Below are positions 17,193 through 26,228 of a stretch of 64,000 nucleotides of DNA, in pieces. The notes under the pieces were generated by a model. That model was given only the letters and a program-made list of their open reading frames with translations, did no database searches and was not told the origin of the DNA. The stretch is from Spongiactinospora sp. TRM90649. Its GTDB lineage: Bacteria > Actinomycetota > Actinomycetes > Streptosporangiales > Streptosporangiaceae. The stretch is from positions 124,001-188,000 of the forward strand of contig NZ_JARLTC010000020.1 of the NCBI RefSeq assembly GCF_029382225.1. The letters are read 5' to 3'. Positions within the stretch are counted from its first letter, which is position 1. Each line of letters opens with the position of its first letter. Position numbers and translations under genes: made by a program.

Positions 17193-17480
17193 ATGTCGCC
17201 GGACAAGCAGTACGAAGGCTTCGATCATCTGGTCCGGCTGACCCGGGATCTGCACGGGCTCGGTCACTCGACCATGCTCGTCGTCCCCGCCGTCGGGCCG
17301 CCCATCCTGGAAGTCGTCTCGGCGGCCGGGACCTCGGTACGCATCGCCGCCGTGAATCGCCGCTGCGGCTGGGTGTTCACCTGGCGGCCGTGGTGGGCAC
17401 TGCGGTGGCCGCGCAACCGGTGGGTGATCGCCCACGCCGACAACGCCGCCGCGCTGATCATGACACGAGTGCGGCTATGA
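17193..17480 (+). CDS. hypothetical 95-residue protein
   Basis: ATG 17193 has a good ribosome site, AGGAGGCGG, about 7 bases upstream. An upstream extension of the frame to 17121 is not needed. The protein reads as alternating strands (TMLVVPAVGPPILEVVSAAG, VRIAAVNRRCGWVFTWRPWW) with a C-terminal NRWVIAHADNAAALI segment. No family was recognised. It resembles small hypothetical proteins that accompany XRE/DUF397 loci. Confidence 0.6.
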   Translation: MSPDKQYEGFDHLVRLTRDLHGLGHSTMLVVPAVGPPILEVVSAAGTSVRIAAVNRRCGWVFTWRPWWALRWPRNRWVIAHADNAAALIMTRVRL

Positions 17481-17548
17481 GACGTCGGCATTAGAACACC
17501 GGTCGGCTTCGGAGCACAAAATCAGGGGAATTGGGTAGGCTTCGGGAT

Positions 17549-18034
17549 GTGAATCTCGTCGTGAGGGTCGCGGTGGTTCTGGTCTGTGTCGCCACGTTGA
17601 CAGCGTGTTCGGAGGCCGCACCCGAACCTCCGAGTTTTGATACGGCGAAACAAGCCCTGATGGAGGACGCCGCAGCGATTCTCGCATCGGCCGAGGTCAA
17701 GGCGTCTGCCATCATGGAGATAACCGATCGAGCGGAAAAGGATGACACAGGTGATTGCAGGCCGGGGAAGGTCCAACGATTCTTTCGCGCTAAGGGGAAC
17801 CTGCGCGAGCCTGCCCGGCAGTCCCCTGGCATGGTCGTTGGCTGGATAGGCTCCCGGTTGGGCCTGAAGTATTACGATCCAGTGGTCGATAACCTTGACC
17901 TCTGGGACGATAATCTTTCCGTTGAGGTGCTCCGTAAGCCATCGGTTGCCGTGACGTTCGTGATCGCCGCCCGTACCACCAAGCCGAATCTCCTGATCGT
18001 GGGCAAGACCGACTGCTTCAGTCTAAAGAAGTGA
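17549..18034 (+). CDS. putative lipoprotein
   Basis: About 161 residues from GTG 17549. The N-terminus is a signal peptide with a lipobox (VVLVCVATLTAC, Cys about residue 20), so the mature protein is expected to be lipid-anchored outside the membrane. The rest has a helical KQALMEDAAAILASAEVKASA segment and a hydrophobic strand pair near the C-terminus. No enzyme motif is visible. It is convergent with the ESX-like genes, 10 bases apart. Confidence 0.65.
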   Translation: MNLVVRVAVVLVCVATLTACSEAAPEPPSFDTAKQALMEDAAAILASAEVKASAIMEITDRAEKDDTGDCRPGKVQRFFRAKGNLREPARQSPGMVVGWIGSRLGLKYYDPVVDNLDLWDDNLSVEVLRKPSVAVTFVIAARTTKPNLLIVGKTDCFSLKK

Positions 18035-18044
18035 TTTCACTGGG

Positions 18045-18344
18045 TCAGGCGGGTGCCTGTGCTGCTTCTTTACGAAGCAACTGCGCAGTCCTGCGTAGGT
18101 TGTGCGCAGTCGCGGAGCAGTGCTCAACAAGGTCGGCGACCCCTTTGTGAAGCGCGCCTGCCTGTATGACAAACCGAGTCGCTGCCTCTCCCGTCCAGTA
18201 ATTGGCGCATGCTTCTGGTCGGGTGGGAATAGCTTCGAAGGTGTCGGAGAGTCGCCGTGCATACTGATCGAACTCCGCGGCAAGGAGTTCCTTTTCCGCT
18301 GCCTGCCGAAGAAGAACCTGTCGGCGGTCCAAAGCGGACATCAT
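18045..18344 (-). CDS. small helical WXG100-like protein
   Basis: A 99-residue, almost wholly helical protein with a central W-T-G turn (NYWTGEAATRF, about residue 54), the hallmark arrangement of ESX/WXG100 proteins. The start ATGATG overlaps the stop of the larger upstream gene (ATGATGA at 18338-18344), so the two are translated together. It is likely a secretion-type partner or chaperone of that protein, but no ESX core gene is present in the window. Confidence 0.6.
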   Translation of the reverse strand: MMSALDRRQVLLRQAAEKELLAAEFDQYARRLSDTFEAIPTRPEACANYWTGEAATRFVIQAGALHKGVADLVEHCSATAHNLRRTAQLLRKEAAQAPA

Positions 18345-20101
18345 CCTCCACGCGCCTTCAGTGCGTCGGTGAGTGCGCTGGACAACTCCCCCATAAGGGC
18401 ATCTCGTAACAGTTTCAGCTCCTCGTTGGTAAAGGGAGGATGACCGTTGATCGCATAGGAGTTCTGGACCCATTCCAGTTGGGCCCTGACGAGCCGGTCC
18501 GCAACGGTCTCGGCGTCGTCCGGCGTCTTCTTGTCGAAGTAGTCCTGGATTATTTCGCCAAGCTCACCCTTGGGGCGGTCGCCCAAATAGCCTGCACCCG
18601 TCGTCAGCGCCGCACCACCAGGGAGCTTGCCTAGCACGAAGTCGATGGGAAGGAGTATGACTTCCGCCATGAAGGCAGCTTTCTCATCGTGGTGCAGCTC
18701 AGCGTAGGTCGATCCGCCGAGCAGCAGGTTGGCGTGGGCCCCTGCCAGAGTCAGGGAGCGGATGAATTCGGCTCGTTCTTTGCTGTCAGTGCTGAACAGA
18801 TACGCCTTTCCGATATCGATCTTGAGCAGATGATCGCGAAACCCCTTTTGCAGGGTGTTCATCGCGGTGCGATTCTGTATTACGGCTCCGAGGAATCGGG
18901 CCATCACATCTGGATGCAGGCCGGTCCACGGTTTCTGTGGGCCCATGCCGAGTTCGGGGTTCTTGGCGTGCACTTGGGCGAGCGTTAACTCGTCGAGGTA
19001 CGGCACCAGTCGCTTGGCGAGCACCCGGTTGATCGGGCTGTTCTCCAGTGTCGAGAAGTATCCGGTCAGCCTCTCCGAGCCCGCAGAGCCCAGACCTTTG
19101 ATCAGGTTGACCCAGGCGGCCTCCCTGGTGAACGCGGTGCCGGTGTTCTCACTCAGCGCCTTGTCCAGCAAGCCGGACAGTGTCTTCCCGTACTCCGGCG
19201 TCGCCTTGGCCAGGTCGGGATCGAACAGCAGCGCCGGAACTTCCGCCTGCTCCGCGAGGAGCCGTTGCAGGCCCTCGGGGTCGGATTCATAGCTTTTCAG
19301 CAGCCAATAGGTGTTCCAGTCCCGATCGACGGAGTCGGCTCGATAGCCGGCCGTGGGCAGCTTGAGCAGATTCGTGGCGACGAGGTTGCGGAAGGACTGC
19401 GACTGCCTGGCCAGTGCGACGACCGCCGACAAGGTGGCCGGATTGGCCTTCTCCAGCAGTTCCTTCCGCCACTGCGACGCGAGCCGCCCGGTGCGGTCGG
19501 CGGCGGCGAACGCGGCGGCGAGCGGCCCGAGCGATGATTTCGCCTGTGCCATCTCCTTCGGGGGCAGGCCGCGGCGTGGACCGCTGGAAGTGGCCGACAT
19601 GTACTGGCCAAAGATGGTGCGGAAGGCGGCCGGGCCTCCGATGGCACCCAGGAGGGCCGCCGCGTACGCCGGGTCGTTGACACCGGCTCCGCCGGCCTTG
19701 AGGGCGGACTCCACCGCTCTCCAACTGTCCGGTGTCCCGGTCGCCTGGTGGTCCTTGACGGCCGACGCGACCGCCGTCCCGGCCTTGAGTCCGGCGGCGG
19801 TGGCCGCTTCCTCACTGGCGAAGGGGAACTTCGCCGTCAGCAGGTCGTCACCGGCCCCCGGCGCGGCATGGATCTGAGTGATGGCGTCGATTCGCCATTT
19901 CAGGTCCCGCTGGGAGTCCTGGAGGAAGGCGTAGGCCCTGTGCATGGCCGCGACGCCGCCGGATCCCTCCCAATCCGCCTCGGCGCGGGTGATCGCCGAT
20001 TCAAGGCCGGGACGGGTGGCGGCGAGGGAGCCTTTCGACGTCTCCATATGCCGGATGAGTTCGTGCGCACCGCTCGGATCGAGCCCGACGAACTCTCCCA
20101 T
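18341..20101 (-). CDS. large protein with N-terminal WXG-like helices, unknown C-terminus
   Basis: A 586-residue protein. GGAGG lies just upstream of ATG 20101. Residues about 1-90 are helical with an ADWEGSGG turn, typical of N-terminal targeting domains of type VII-linked actinobacterial proteins such as the DUF6571-like group. The remainder is a long alpha-helical body with a hydrophobic stretch near residue 480 (AFMAEVILLPIDFVLGKLPGG). No toxin or enzyme motif is evident. It overlaps the small WXG-like gene downstream. Both genes face away from the DISARM genes that flank them. Confidence 0.6.
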   Translation of the reverse strand: MGEFVGLDPSGAHELIRHMETSKGSLAATRPGLESAITRAEADWEGSGGVAAMHRAYAFLQDSQRDLKWRIDAITQIHAAPGAGDDLLTAKFPFASEEAATAAGLKAGTAVASAVKDHQATGTPDSWRAVESALKAGGAGVNDPAYAAALLGAIGGPAAFRTIFGQYMSATSSGPRRGLPPKEMAQAKSSLGPLAAAFAAADRTGRLASQWRKELLEKANPATLSAVVALARQSQSFRNLVATNLLKLPTAGYRADSVDRDWNTYWLLKSYESDPEGLQRLLAEQAEVPALLFDPDLAKATPEYGKTLSGLLDKALSENTGTAFTREAAWVNLIKGLGSAGSERLTGYFSTLENSPINRVLAKRLVPYLDELTLAQVHAKNPELGMGPQKPWTGLHPDVMARFLGAVIQNRTAMNTLQKGFRDHLLKIDIGKAYLFSTDSKERAEFIRSLTLAGAHANLLLGGSTYAELHHDEKAAFMAEVILLPIDFVLGKLPGGAALTTGAGYLGDRPKGELGEIIQDYFDKKTPDDAETVADRLVRAQLEWVQNSYAINGHPPFTNEELKLLRDALMGELSSALTDALKARGG

Positions 20102-20221
20102 CGTGCCTCCACGGCATTTGGCCATAGAACGCAGTCATCCAGGTAAATCATCATAAATCACATTGACCGGTTCTTGGTGGCGAACTTGCTCTTCCAGCCG
20201 GACGGCTCAGCGCTCCCGGCT

Positions 20222-20312
20222 ATACCGGCCGGATGCCGGGCGCAGTCCAAGCCAGTCCGATGCCGGGCATCAGCCGTGCTCCGCTGGATTGCCGAGCCGG
20301 TCACCGATCCGG
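20222..20312. repeat. about 90-bp block shared with 16950-17040
   Basis: Second copy of the noncoding block described at 16950-17040, 56 bases upstream of the ATPase gene at 20368. The rest of the 20102-20367 interval shows no coding potential. Confidence 0.5.
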
Positions 20313-20367
20313 ATCCCGCGAGGCAGTCTGAGGCGCATCTGCCTAATACTCTCGGGAGGGTGTCCGC

Positions 20368-20829
20368 ATGACCGATGTTTTTCGCGTCTGGCCATACGCA
20401 GGGATTCCACACCAGGTATCTCCGAACGCCCCGCACCGCATTTGGGAACGCAGCTTTTCCGGCGTGGACGAATCCGTCCCCATCGCCCGAATGTGGGCGC
20501 GTACGGCACTGGCCGGACGGGTTCCGGTCACCGTCCTCGACGACACCCTGCTCCTGCTCAGTGAGATCGCCACGAACGCCGTCGCCCACTCCGACTCCGG
20601 GCCCAGCGGACACATCACCCTGCGCCTCACGCTCACCCCGGAAAGCGTCCGCGTCGAGGTGGCCGACGCGGGGTCGGCCACCAGCGTGCCCGCCGTACGT
20701 GTGGCGGAGATCGAGGACGAGAGCGGCCGGGGCATGTGGCTCGTGGACCGGCTCGCCGGCGCCTGGGGATTCGACCGCACGCTGGGCCGGGGATCGGTAT
20801 GGTTCCGCATCTCGCTGTCCGGCCGATGA
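20368..20829 (+). CDS. RsbW-like ATP-binding protein (HATPase_c)
   Basis: A 153-residue GHKL ATPase domain of the anti-sigma/SpoIIAB-like type abundant in actinomycetes. It has an N-box (LLLLSEIATNAVAHSDSG), a D-box (RVEVADAGSA) and a G-box (ESGRGMWLVDRLAG). Such proteins bind ATP and often act as serine kinases or anti-sigma factors. It lies 51 bases upstream of drmA on the same strand and may share its transcript, although it is not a known DISARM component. Confidence 0.8.
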   Translation: MTDVFRVWPYAGIPHQVSPNAPHRIWERSFSGVDESVPIARMWARTALAGRVPVTVLDDTLLLLSEIATNAVAHSDSGPSGHITLRLTLTPESVRVEVADAGSATSVPAVRVAEIEDESGRGMWLVDRLAGAWGFDRTLGRGSVWFRISLSGR

Positions 20830-20880
20830 GCTACGCGCATGCGCTGCGGAATGTCATCGACACTCCCTAAAGTGAGCGCC

Positions 20881-23800
20881 ATGAGCGGTGAGTCGGTGCT
20901 CGAACGCCCCAGCGAGGCCCGGATCCGGCGCGAGCTGGAACAGATGGTGATCCAAGATCTCCACGGCCCCTTCGGCGAGGAGGCCGAGGAGTTCAGGGAG
21001 CGACCCACCGACCGATACATCCTGGGACGGCTCGCTCCCGACGGCGAGATGATCGAACCTGACCTGCTCGACGACGGCGCGGAGACCGACGACGCCGACG
21101 TGGGGGAGGACGAGGCGGAGCCGTCCGCCCTCACCATGGCCAGCATGATGCCCTCCGCCCTGGGCTGCACGGTCCTCGTGACGGCGGACACCGCCGAGCT
21201 GAAGGTGACCGTGCACTGGGCGCGTTACAAGCGGGTCGAGCCCGCGGAGGGCAAACGTGTGTGGAAGCGTCTGCCCTTCTCCGATGAGGTTCGGCTCCCA
21301 CTGCGCGAAGGGCGTCTCGAACCACGGCCGATGCCCCTGGACGAGCACGTGGTGGTCCGGGGCCGGGCACGTCGCCACGGCGGTGACTGGCTGATCTCCG
21401 TCTTCGTCGTCAACACCACCCCGAAGCCGGCGAACCTGGAGGGCGGGGCCTGGTTGTTCCAGGTGCGGATGAGCGTCACCGCCATGGACGGCGAGCCGAT
21501 CTTCCTGCCTCGTCCCGACACCTTCAGCGGTGGCGACGAGATCGACCGGGGCGAGCAGCGGCGTCTGGCCATGGCCTACCGGTTTCGCCCGGAGTTCGCG
21601 ACCGGTCACGGCGTGGCGGTGACGTCCGTGTCGGTCCCCGGCGATCCGACCAGGGCCGTCCGGGTCGAGACGCGGGCGGTGCCGTCCCACGAGATCCCCG
21701 CCACCGACGTCCCCGATCCCGAGAGCGATCCCGACCTGCCGGAACTGGCCGACCTGGTGCTCGACATGAAGGTGCTCGCCGAGCTCCCGGCCGATGCGCT
21801 CCGCGCGGGGCTGGTGCCCCTGGTCACCGGCTACCGGGCATGGATCGACCGGCAGGAACGGCGCCTGTCCGACCCGGCCGAGCTGCTGGAGCCCTATGAC
21901 GGCACGCCGCAGGAGGTCCTGGCCGCGGCCCGCCGCGCGGCCGACCGGATCGAGGCCGGAATCGGCCTGCTCGGCGACGACACCGACGCGCTGCGCGCCT
22001 TCCGGTTCGCCAACGAGGCGATGTGCCTCCAGCGGGTGCACACCATGGCGGCGGCCTTACGCCGCAAGTCACCCGACGTGGCGCTCGACGAGGCGCTGCG
22101 GCGGGTCGATCTGCCGCGCAACCATCGCTGGCGTCCGTTCCAGTTGGCTTTCGTGCTGCTCAATCTGCCCGCTCTCGCCGATCCCGGACACCCGGAGCGC
22201 GGCGCGGGCGAGAGCGGCGGCGACGCCGTCGCCGACCTCCTGTGGTTCCCGACCGGTGGTGGCAAGACCGAGGCGTACCTCGGCCTGACCGCGTTCACCC
22301 TGGCCATCCGCAGGCTCAGCCCCGCGCACGGCGGTTACGACCCCTGCTCGGGCGTCGCGGTGCTGATGCGTTACACCCTGCGACTGCTCACCATCCAGCA
22401 GTTCCAGCGGGCCACCGCCCTGATCTGCGCCTGCGAGCATCTGCGTCGCCGCGACGAGTCACGGTGGGGCTCGACGCCGTTCAGGATCGGGCTGTGGGTC
22501 GGCGCGAGGGTGACCCCGAACCGCACCAAGGACGCCGACGAGTGGCTCAAGCAGCACCGGCAGGCGGACCGGCGCGGCCCCGTCCGCGCCACCGGCTCCC
22601 CGCACCAGCTCACCGGCTGCCCGTGGTGCGGCGAGAGCCTGGACGCCGGGGTGAGCATCGCGGTCGATCAGATCCGCCGCCGCACGCAGGTCTTCTGCGG
22701 CAACCTCTACTGCGAATTCGGCAGGCTCACCGACCCCGAGGGCCTGCCGATCGTGCTCGTAGACGAGGAGATCTACCGCCTGCTGCCCAGCCTGGTCATC
22801 GCGACCGTGGACAAGTTCGCCCAGCTTCCCTGGCGCGGTGAGACGCAGGCGCTGTTCGGCCGGGTCAGGCAGTGTTGCGAGCGGCACGGATACGTGACCG
22901 AGGACACCATGGCCAACGACTGGGAGCTGTCGTCGGCGTCGGCCCGCCATCCCGCCAAGGGGGCCATGCCGTCCGCCCGGATCACCGACGTGGCGACGAT
23001 CCGCCCACCCGATCTGATCATTCAGGACGAGCTGCACCTGATCTCCGGCCCGCTCGGCTCCCTCGTGGGCCTGTACGAGGCAGCCGTGGACCGCCTGGCC
23101 ACCTGGGAGTTGTCCGACGGCAGGCGGGTCCGGCCCAAGGTCATCGCCTCGACCGCGACCGTCCGCCGGGCGGGGCAGCAGATCGGCGCCCTCTTCGATC
23201 GCCAGACCGAGACCTTCCCGCCGCCGGGCCTCGACATCGCCGACACGTTCTTCTCCCGGCAGCGCCCCACCGACCCCGCCGAGCCCGGACACCGTCCCGG
23301 CCGCCGCTACATAGGCATCTGCGCGCACGGCACTAGAAACAGGTCCGTGCTGATCCGGGTCTACGTCGCGGTGCTCGGCGCGGCCCAGACCCTGCACGAG
23401 AAGTACGGTCGCAGTGCCGTCACCGACCCGTACATGACCCTCGTCGGCTACTTCAACAGCCTGCGCGACCTGGGCGCGATGCGCCGAATGGTGGAGGACG
23501 ACGTCTCTACCCGCCTGTCCAAGGCCGACGACCGCGGTCTGTCCCGCCGCTGGGATCCCGTCGTGAAGGAGCTGACCTCCCGGCTCTCGTCATCCGACAT
23601 CCCTCTCGTGCTCGACCATCTGGAACAGGCGTTCACCGACGACGACCGCAGGCGCCGCCCGATCGACATCCTGCTCGCCACCAACATGATCGCGGTGGGT
23701 GTCGACGTGTCCCGGCTCGGCGTGATGGTCGTGTCCAACCAGCCCAAGTCCACCGCCGAGTACATCCAGGCCACCAGCCGGGTCGGCCGTGCCGCCCCCG

Positions 23801-24384
23801 GCCTGGTCTTCACGGTCTTCAACTGGGCCCGCCCACGTGACCTGTCGCACTACGAGACCTTCGAGCACTTCCACGCGACCGTGTACCGCCATGTCGAGGC
23901 ACTGTCGGTGACGCCGTTCGCCGAACGGGCGGTCGATCGGGGGCTCGCCGGGGTCCTGGTCGCCCTGGTGCGCAACCTGGAGCCCACCTACAACGGCAAC
24001 CTGCGCGCCGGGCACTTCGACCGGGCCGGTGAGCTGGCCGACCACGTGGTGCGCCACCTCAAGCGCCGGGCCCAGATGGTCACGGCCGACAACCGGGTGG
24101 GCGTCGAGGTCGAGCGCCACCTGGACGCACGCCTCGACCAGTGGCACAACGAGCGGCGGGTACCCGGCCGGCGGCTCGCCTACAGCAACCGCGGCCCGGG
24201 GGCGTCCGGAGACGTCAACGGGCTGCTGCGCCGTCCCGAGGATGACGGCAGCTGGAAACCGATGACCTGCCCGACCTCGTTGCGCGACGTCGAGCCGGGG
24301 GTACGCCTGTTGCTACTGCCCGAGGGCGACCACCTCGACATCACCCAGGAGCCTCCCTTCACCTCCGCAGGAGCGTCGTCATGA
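20881..24384 (+). CDS. drmA: DISARM helicase DrmA
   Basis: A 1,167-residue helicase-like protein, core of all DISARM systems. Motifs are Walker A FPTGGGKT (456-463), DELH (716-719) followed by LISGPLGSL, a TAT motif III, ATNMIAVGVDVSRLG, and motif VI ATSRVGR (from 964). ATG 20881 is preferred over the in-frame ATG 20839 because similarity to the family begins at GESVLERPSEA. The stop overlaps the drmB start (ATGA). In published work on DISARM, DrmA and DrmB form a complex that engages DNA and discriminates non-self. Here the gene is 7.6 kb from drmMI rather than next to it. Confidence 0.92.
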   Translation: MSGESVLERPSEARIRRELEQMVIQDLHGPFGEEAEEFRERPTDRYILGRLAPDGEMIEPDLLDDGAETDDADVGEDEAEPSALTMASMMPSALGCTVLVTADTAELKVTVHWARYKRVEPAEGKRVWKRLPFSDEVRLPLREGRLEPRPMPLDEHVVVRGRARRHGGDWLISVFVVNTTPKPANLEGGAWLFQVRMSVTAMDGEPIFLPRPDTFSGGDEIDRGEQRRLAMAYRFRPEFATGHGVAVTSVSVPGDPTRAVRVETRAVPSHEIPATDVPDPESDPDLPELADLVLDMKVLAELPADALRAGLVPLVTGYRAWIDRQERRLSDPAELLEPYDGTPQEVLAAARRAADRIEAGIGLLGDDTDALRAFRFANEAMCLQRVHTMAAALRRKSPDVALDEALRRVDLPRNHRWRPFQLAFVLLNLPALADPGHPERGAGESGGDAVADLLWFPTGGGKTEAYLGLTAFTLAIRRLSPAHGGYDPCSGVAVLMRYTLRLLTIQQFQRATALICACEHLRRRDESRWGSTPFRIGLWVGARVTPNRTKDADEWLKQHRQADRRGPVRATGSPHQLTGCPWCGESLDAGVSIAVDQIRRRTQVFCGNLYCEFGRLTDPEGLPIVLVDEEIYRLLPSLVIATVDKFAQLPWRGETQALFGRVRQCCERHGYVTEDTMANDWELSSASARHPAKGAMPSARITDVATIRPPDLIIQDELHLISGPLGSLVGLYEAAVDRLATWELSDGRRVRPKVIASTATVRRAGQQIGALFDRQTETFPPPGLDIADTFFSRQRPTDPAEPGHRPGRRYIGICAHGTRNRSVLIRVYVAVLGAAQTLHEKYGRSAVTDPYMTLVGYFNSLRDLGAMRRMVEDDVSTRLSKADDRGLSRRWDPVVKELTSRLSSSDIPLVLDHLEQAFTDDDRRRRPIDILLATNMIAVGVDVSRLGVMVVSNQPKSTAEYIQATSRVGRAAPGLVFTVFNWARPRDLSHYETFEHFHATVYRHVEALSVTPFAERAVDRGLAGVLVALVRNLEPTYNGNLRAGHFDRAGELADHVVRHLKRRAQMVTADNRVGVEVERHLDARLDQWHNERRVPGRRLAYSNRGPGASGDVNGLLRRPEDDGSWKPMTCPTSLRDVEPGVRLLLLPEGDHLDITQEPPFTSAGASS

Positions 24385-26219
24385 GCGGATCGAGCATGCG
24401 GGTGGGCGAACTGCGGCCCAACCAGCTCCTGCACACCTACGGCGTGGGTGCGGTGGCCGACATGCCCAACCTGTCGGTCATGGTGTGCGGGCTGGACGAC
24501 TGGAGCCCGAACGCCGGTCAGGCCATCCCCGAGGAACGCCTGCTGGCGGCCGTCCGGGCGAAACTGGGGCCAACGGTGCAACGGTTGCTGCCCCCGCCTT
24601 ACGTACCGGAGACGGCCGACCCCTTCGGAGAGTGGACGCGCGTCGGTGTGCCCGTGACGCTGTTCCCGCGCTGGCTGCGTTGTACCAACTCCAAGTGCGG
24701 TCTGCTCGCCCCGGTGGAGACCGGCCTGTTCGAACTGCTGCCGCACGCGTTCTCCCCGGATCGGATCCGCTACGTGCACGGCTGCCGGGGGCGGGGCGGA
24801 AGCCGTCCCACCGCCGTGCCCGCACGGTTCGTCCTGGCCTGCCGTCGCGGGCACCTCGACGACTTCCCCTGGCTGTACTTCGTCCACCTGGGGGGTGTCC
24901 CCGAGTTCGGCGGGCACACGCTCACCCTTGAGGAGCAGAGCACCACAGGTGACGCCGCGAGCCTGTGGGTCATATGCTCGTGCGGCGCCCGGCGGTCCAT
25001 GGCGCAGGCGATCGGCGAGACGATGGTCGGCAACCTGCCGCTGTGCCGGGGCCGGCACCCGCACTTGCGCGCCGAGCAGTTCCGGGGATGCGGCGAGGAG
25101 ACGCGCACGATGGGCCTCGGCGCCACCAACGGCTGGTTCGGCATGCAGCTCAAGGCGTTCACCCTGCCGCGGGCCGACATCGAGATCGACCAGCGGGTCG
25201 CGGAGCTGTGGAACATGCTGGAACTGGTCTCGATGCTGCCGGAGGAGCAGGGCAGGCGGCTGCTGACCGACCTCCGTTGCTGGGGAGAGCTGGAACACTT
25301 CGGCGTGGACGAGGTCTGGAAGGCGATCCGCCGCCACACCGAAGACGGCACGGACACCGCCCAGCACGACGAACTCGACCTGATGACCCCCGAATGGAAC
25401 GCGTTCACCCGCCCCGGCGCCGTCCGGCTGGACGACTTCACGACCGAGAAGGAGCGCCCGCCTGGCGAAACACGGCCATGGTTGCAGGAGGTGATCCTGG
25501 TCACCCGCCTGCGCCAGGTGTCGGCGCTGTACGGGTTCACCAGGATCGACGCGCCGGAATGGGGCGACGACACGGCGAGCCCCGACTTCGCGCCGCTCTC
25601 CGTCGCACCTCCCACCTGGGTGCCGTGCGCGGAGCTGCGCGGCGAGGGCATCTTCCTGCGCTTCCGGGAAGACGAACTGGCCCGGTGGGAGAGCCGCCCC
25701 GATGTGCGCGAGCGAGGTGCGCTCCTACGTGCCGGCCACGACCGGTGGCGGGCGCAGCGACGGCTCGAACCCGGACACTGGCCGGGGCTGCGCTACATCC
25801 TTCTGCACTCCTTCGCCCATGCCCTCATCCGCGAGTTCGCCCTGGAGAGCGGGTACAGCGCGGCGGGAATCGGTGAGCGGATCTACTCCGGCACCGGGGC
25901 CGACCCGATGGCGGGGGTGCTTCTCTACACCGCCGCCCCGGACAGTGAGGGCACCCTCGGCGGGCTGGTGACCCTGGGCCGCAGAGACCGTCTCGGCACG
26001 CTCATCGGCCAGGCGCTGGACGCGGCTCGGCTGTGCAGCTCCGATCCGCTCTGCTCCGAGCACGACCCGCGAGAACACGGACACCTCTACGGCTCGGCCT
26101 GCCACGCCTGCCTGTTCGCGTCGGAGACCTCGTGCGAGCGGGGCAACCACTATCTCGACCGGGCGCTGCTCGTGGACACCGTGCGAGACCTCGGCATCGC
26201 CTACTTAGCCGCCTCGTAG
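24381..26219 (+). CDS. drmB: DISARM protein DrmB (DUF1998)
   Basis: A 612-residue protein that partners DrmA. The N-terminus GELRPNQLLHTYGVGAV is typical of DrmB. A putative zinc site begins at CTNSKC (Cys 101 and 106). The DUF1998 domain occupies about residues 470-600 (LLHSFAHALIREFALESGY, then GVLLYTAAPDSEGTLGGL) and ends with a Cys-rich cluster (CSSDPLC, ACHACLFASETSC) likely to bind metal. It overlaps drmA by four bases and is followed by drmC after nine bases, forming a drmABC operon. Confidence 0.93.
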   Translation: MSGSSMRVGELRPNQLLHTYGVGAVADMPNLSVMVCGLDDWSPNAGQAIPEERLLAAVRAKLGPTVQRLLPPPYVPETADPFGEWTRVGVPVTLFPRWLRCTNSKCGLLAPVETGLFELLPHAFSPDRIRYVHGCRGRGGSRPTAVPARFVLACRRGHLDDFPWLYFVHLGGVPEFGGHTLTLEEQSTTGDAASLWVICSCGARRSMAQAIGETMVGNLPLCRGRHPHLRAEQFRGCGEETRTMGLGATNGWFGMQLKAFTLPRADIEIDQRVAELWNMLELVSMLPEEQGRRLLTDLRCWGELEHFGVDEVWKAIRRHTEDGTDTAQHDELDLMTPEWNAFTRPGAVRLDDFTTEKERPPGETRPWLQEVILVTRLRQVSALYGFTRIDAPEWGDDTASPDFAPLSVAPPTWVPCAELRGEGIFLRFREDELARWESRPDVRERGALLRAGHDRWRAQRRLEPGHWPGLRYILLHSFAHALIREFALESGYSAAGIGERIYSGTGADPMAGVLLYTAAPDSEGTLGGLVTLGRRDRLGTLIGQALDAARLCSSDPLCSEHDPREHGHLYGSACHACLFASETSCERGNHYLDRALLVDTVRDLGIAYLAAS

Positions 26220-26228
26220 CCCGGCCCC

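Noticed and set aside
13265..20880. The segment between drmMI and drmA as a prophage or integrative element
   Set aside because: No integrase, relaxase, replication or phage structural gene is present. The repeats at 13.1-16.9 kb and the short block at 17/20.3 kb are better explained by duplication and recombination.
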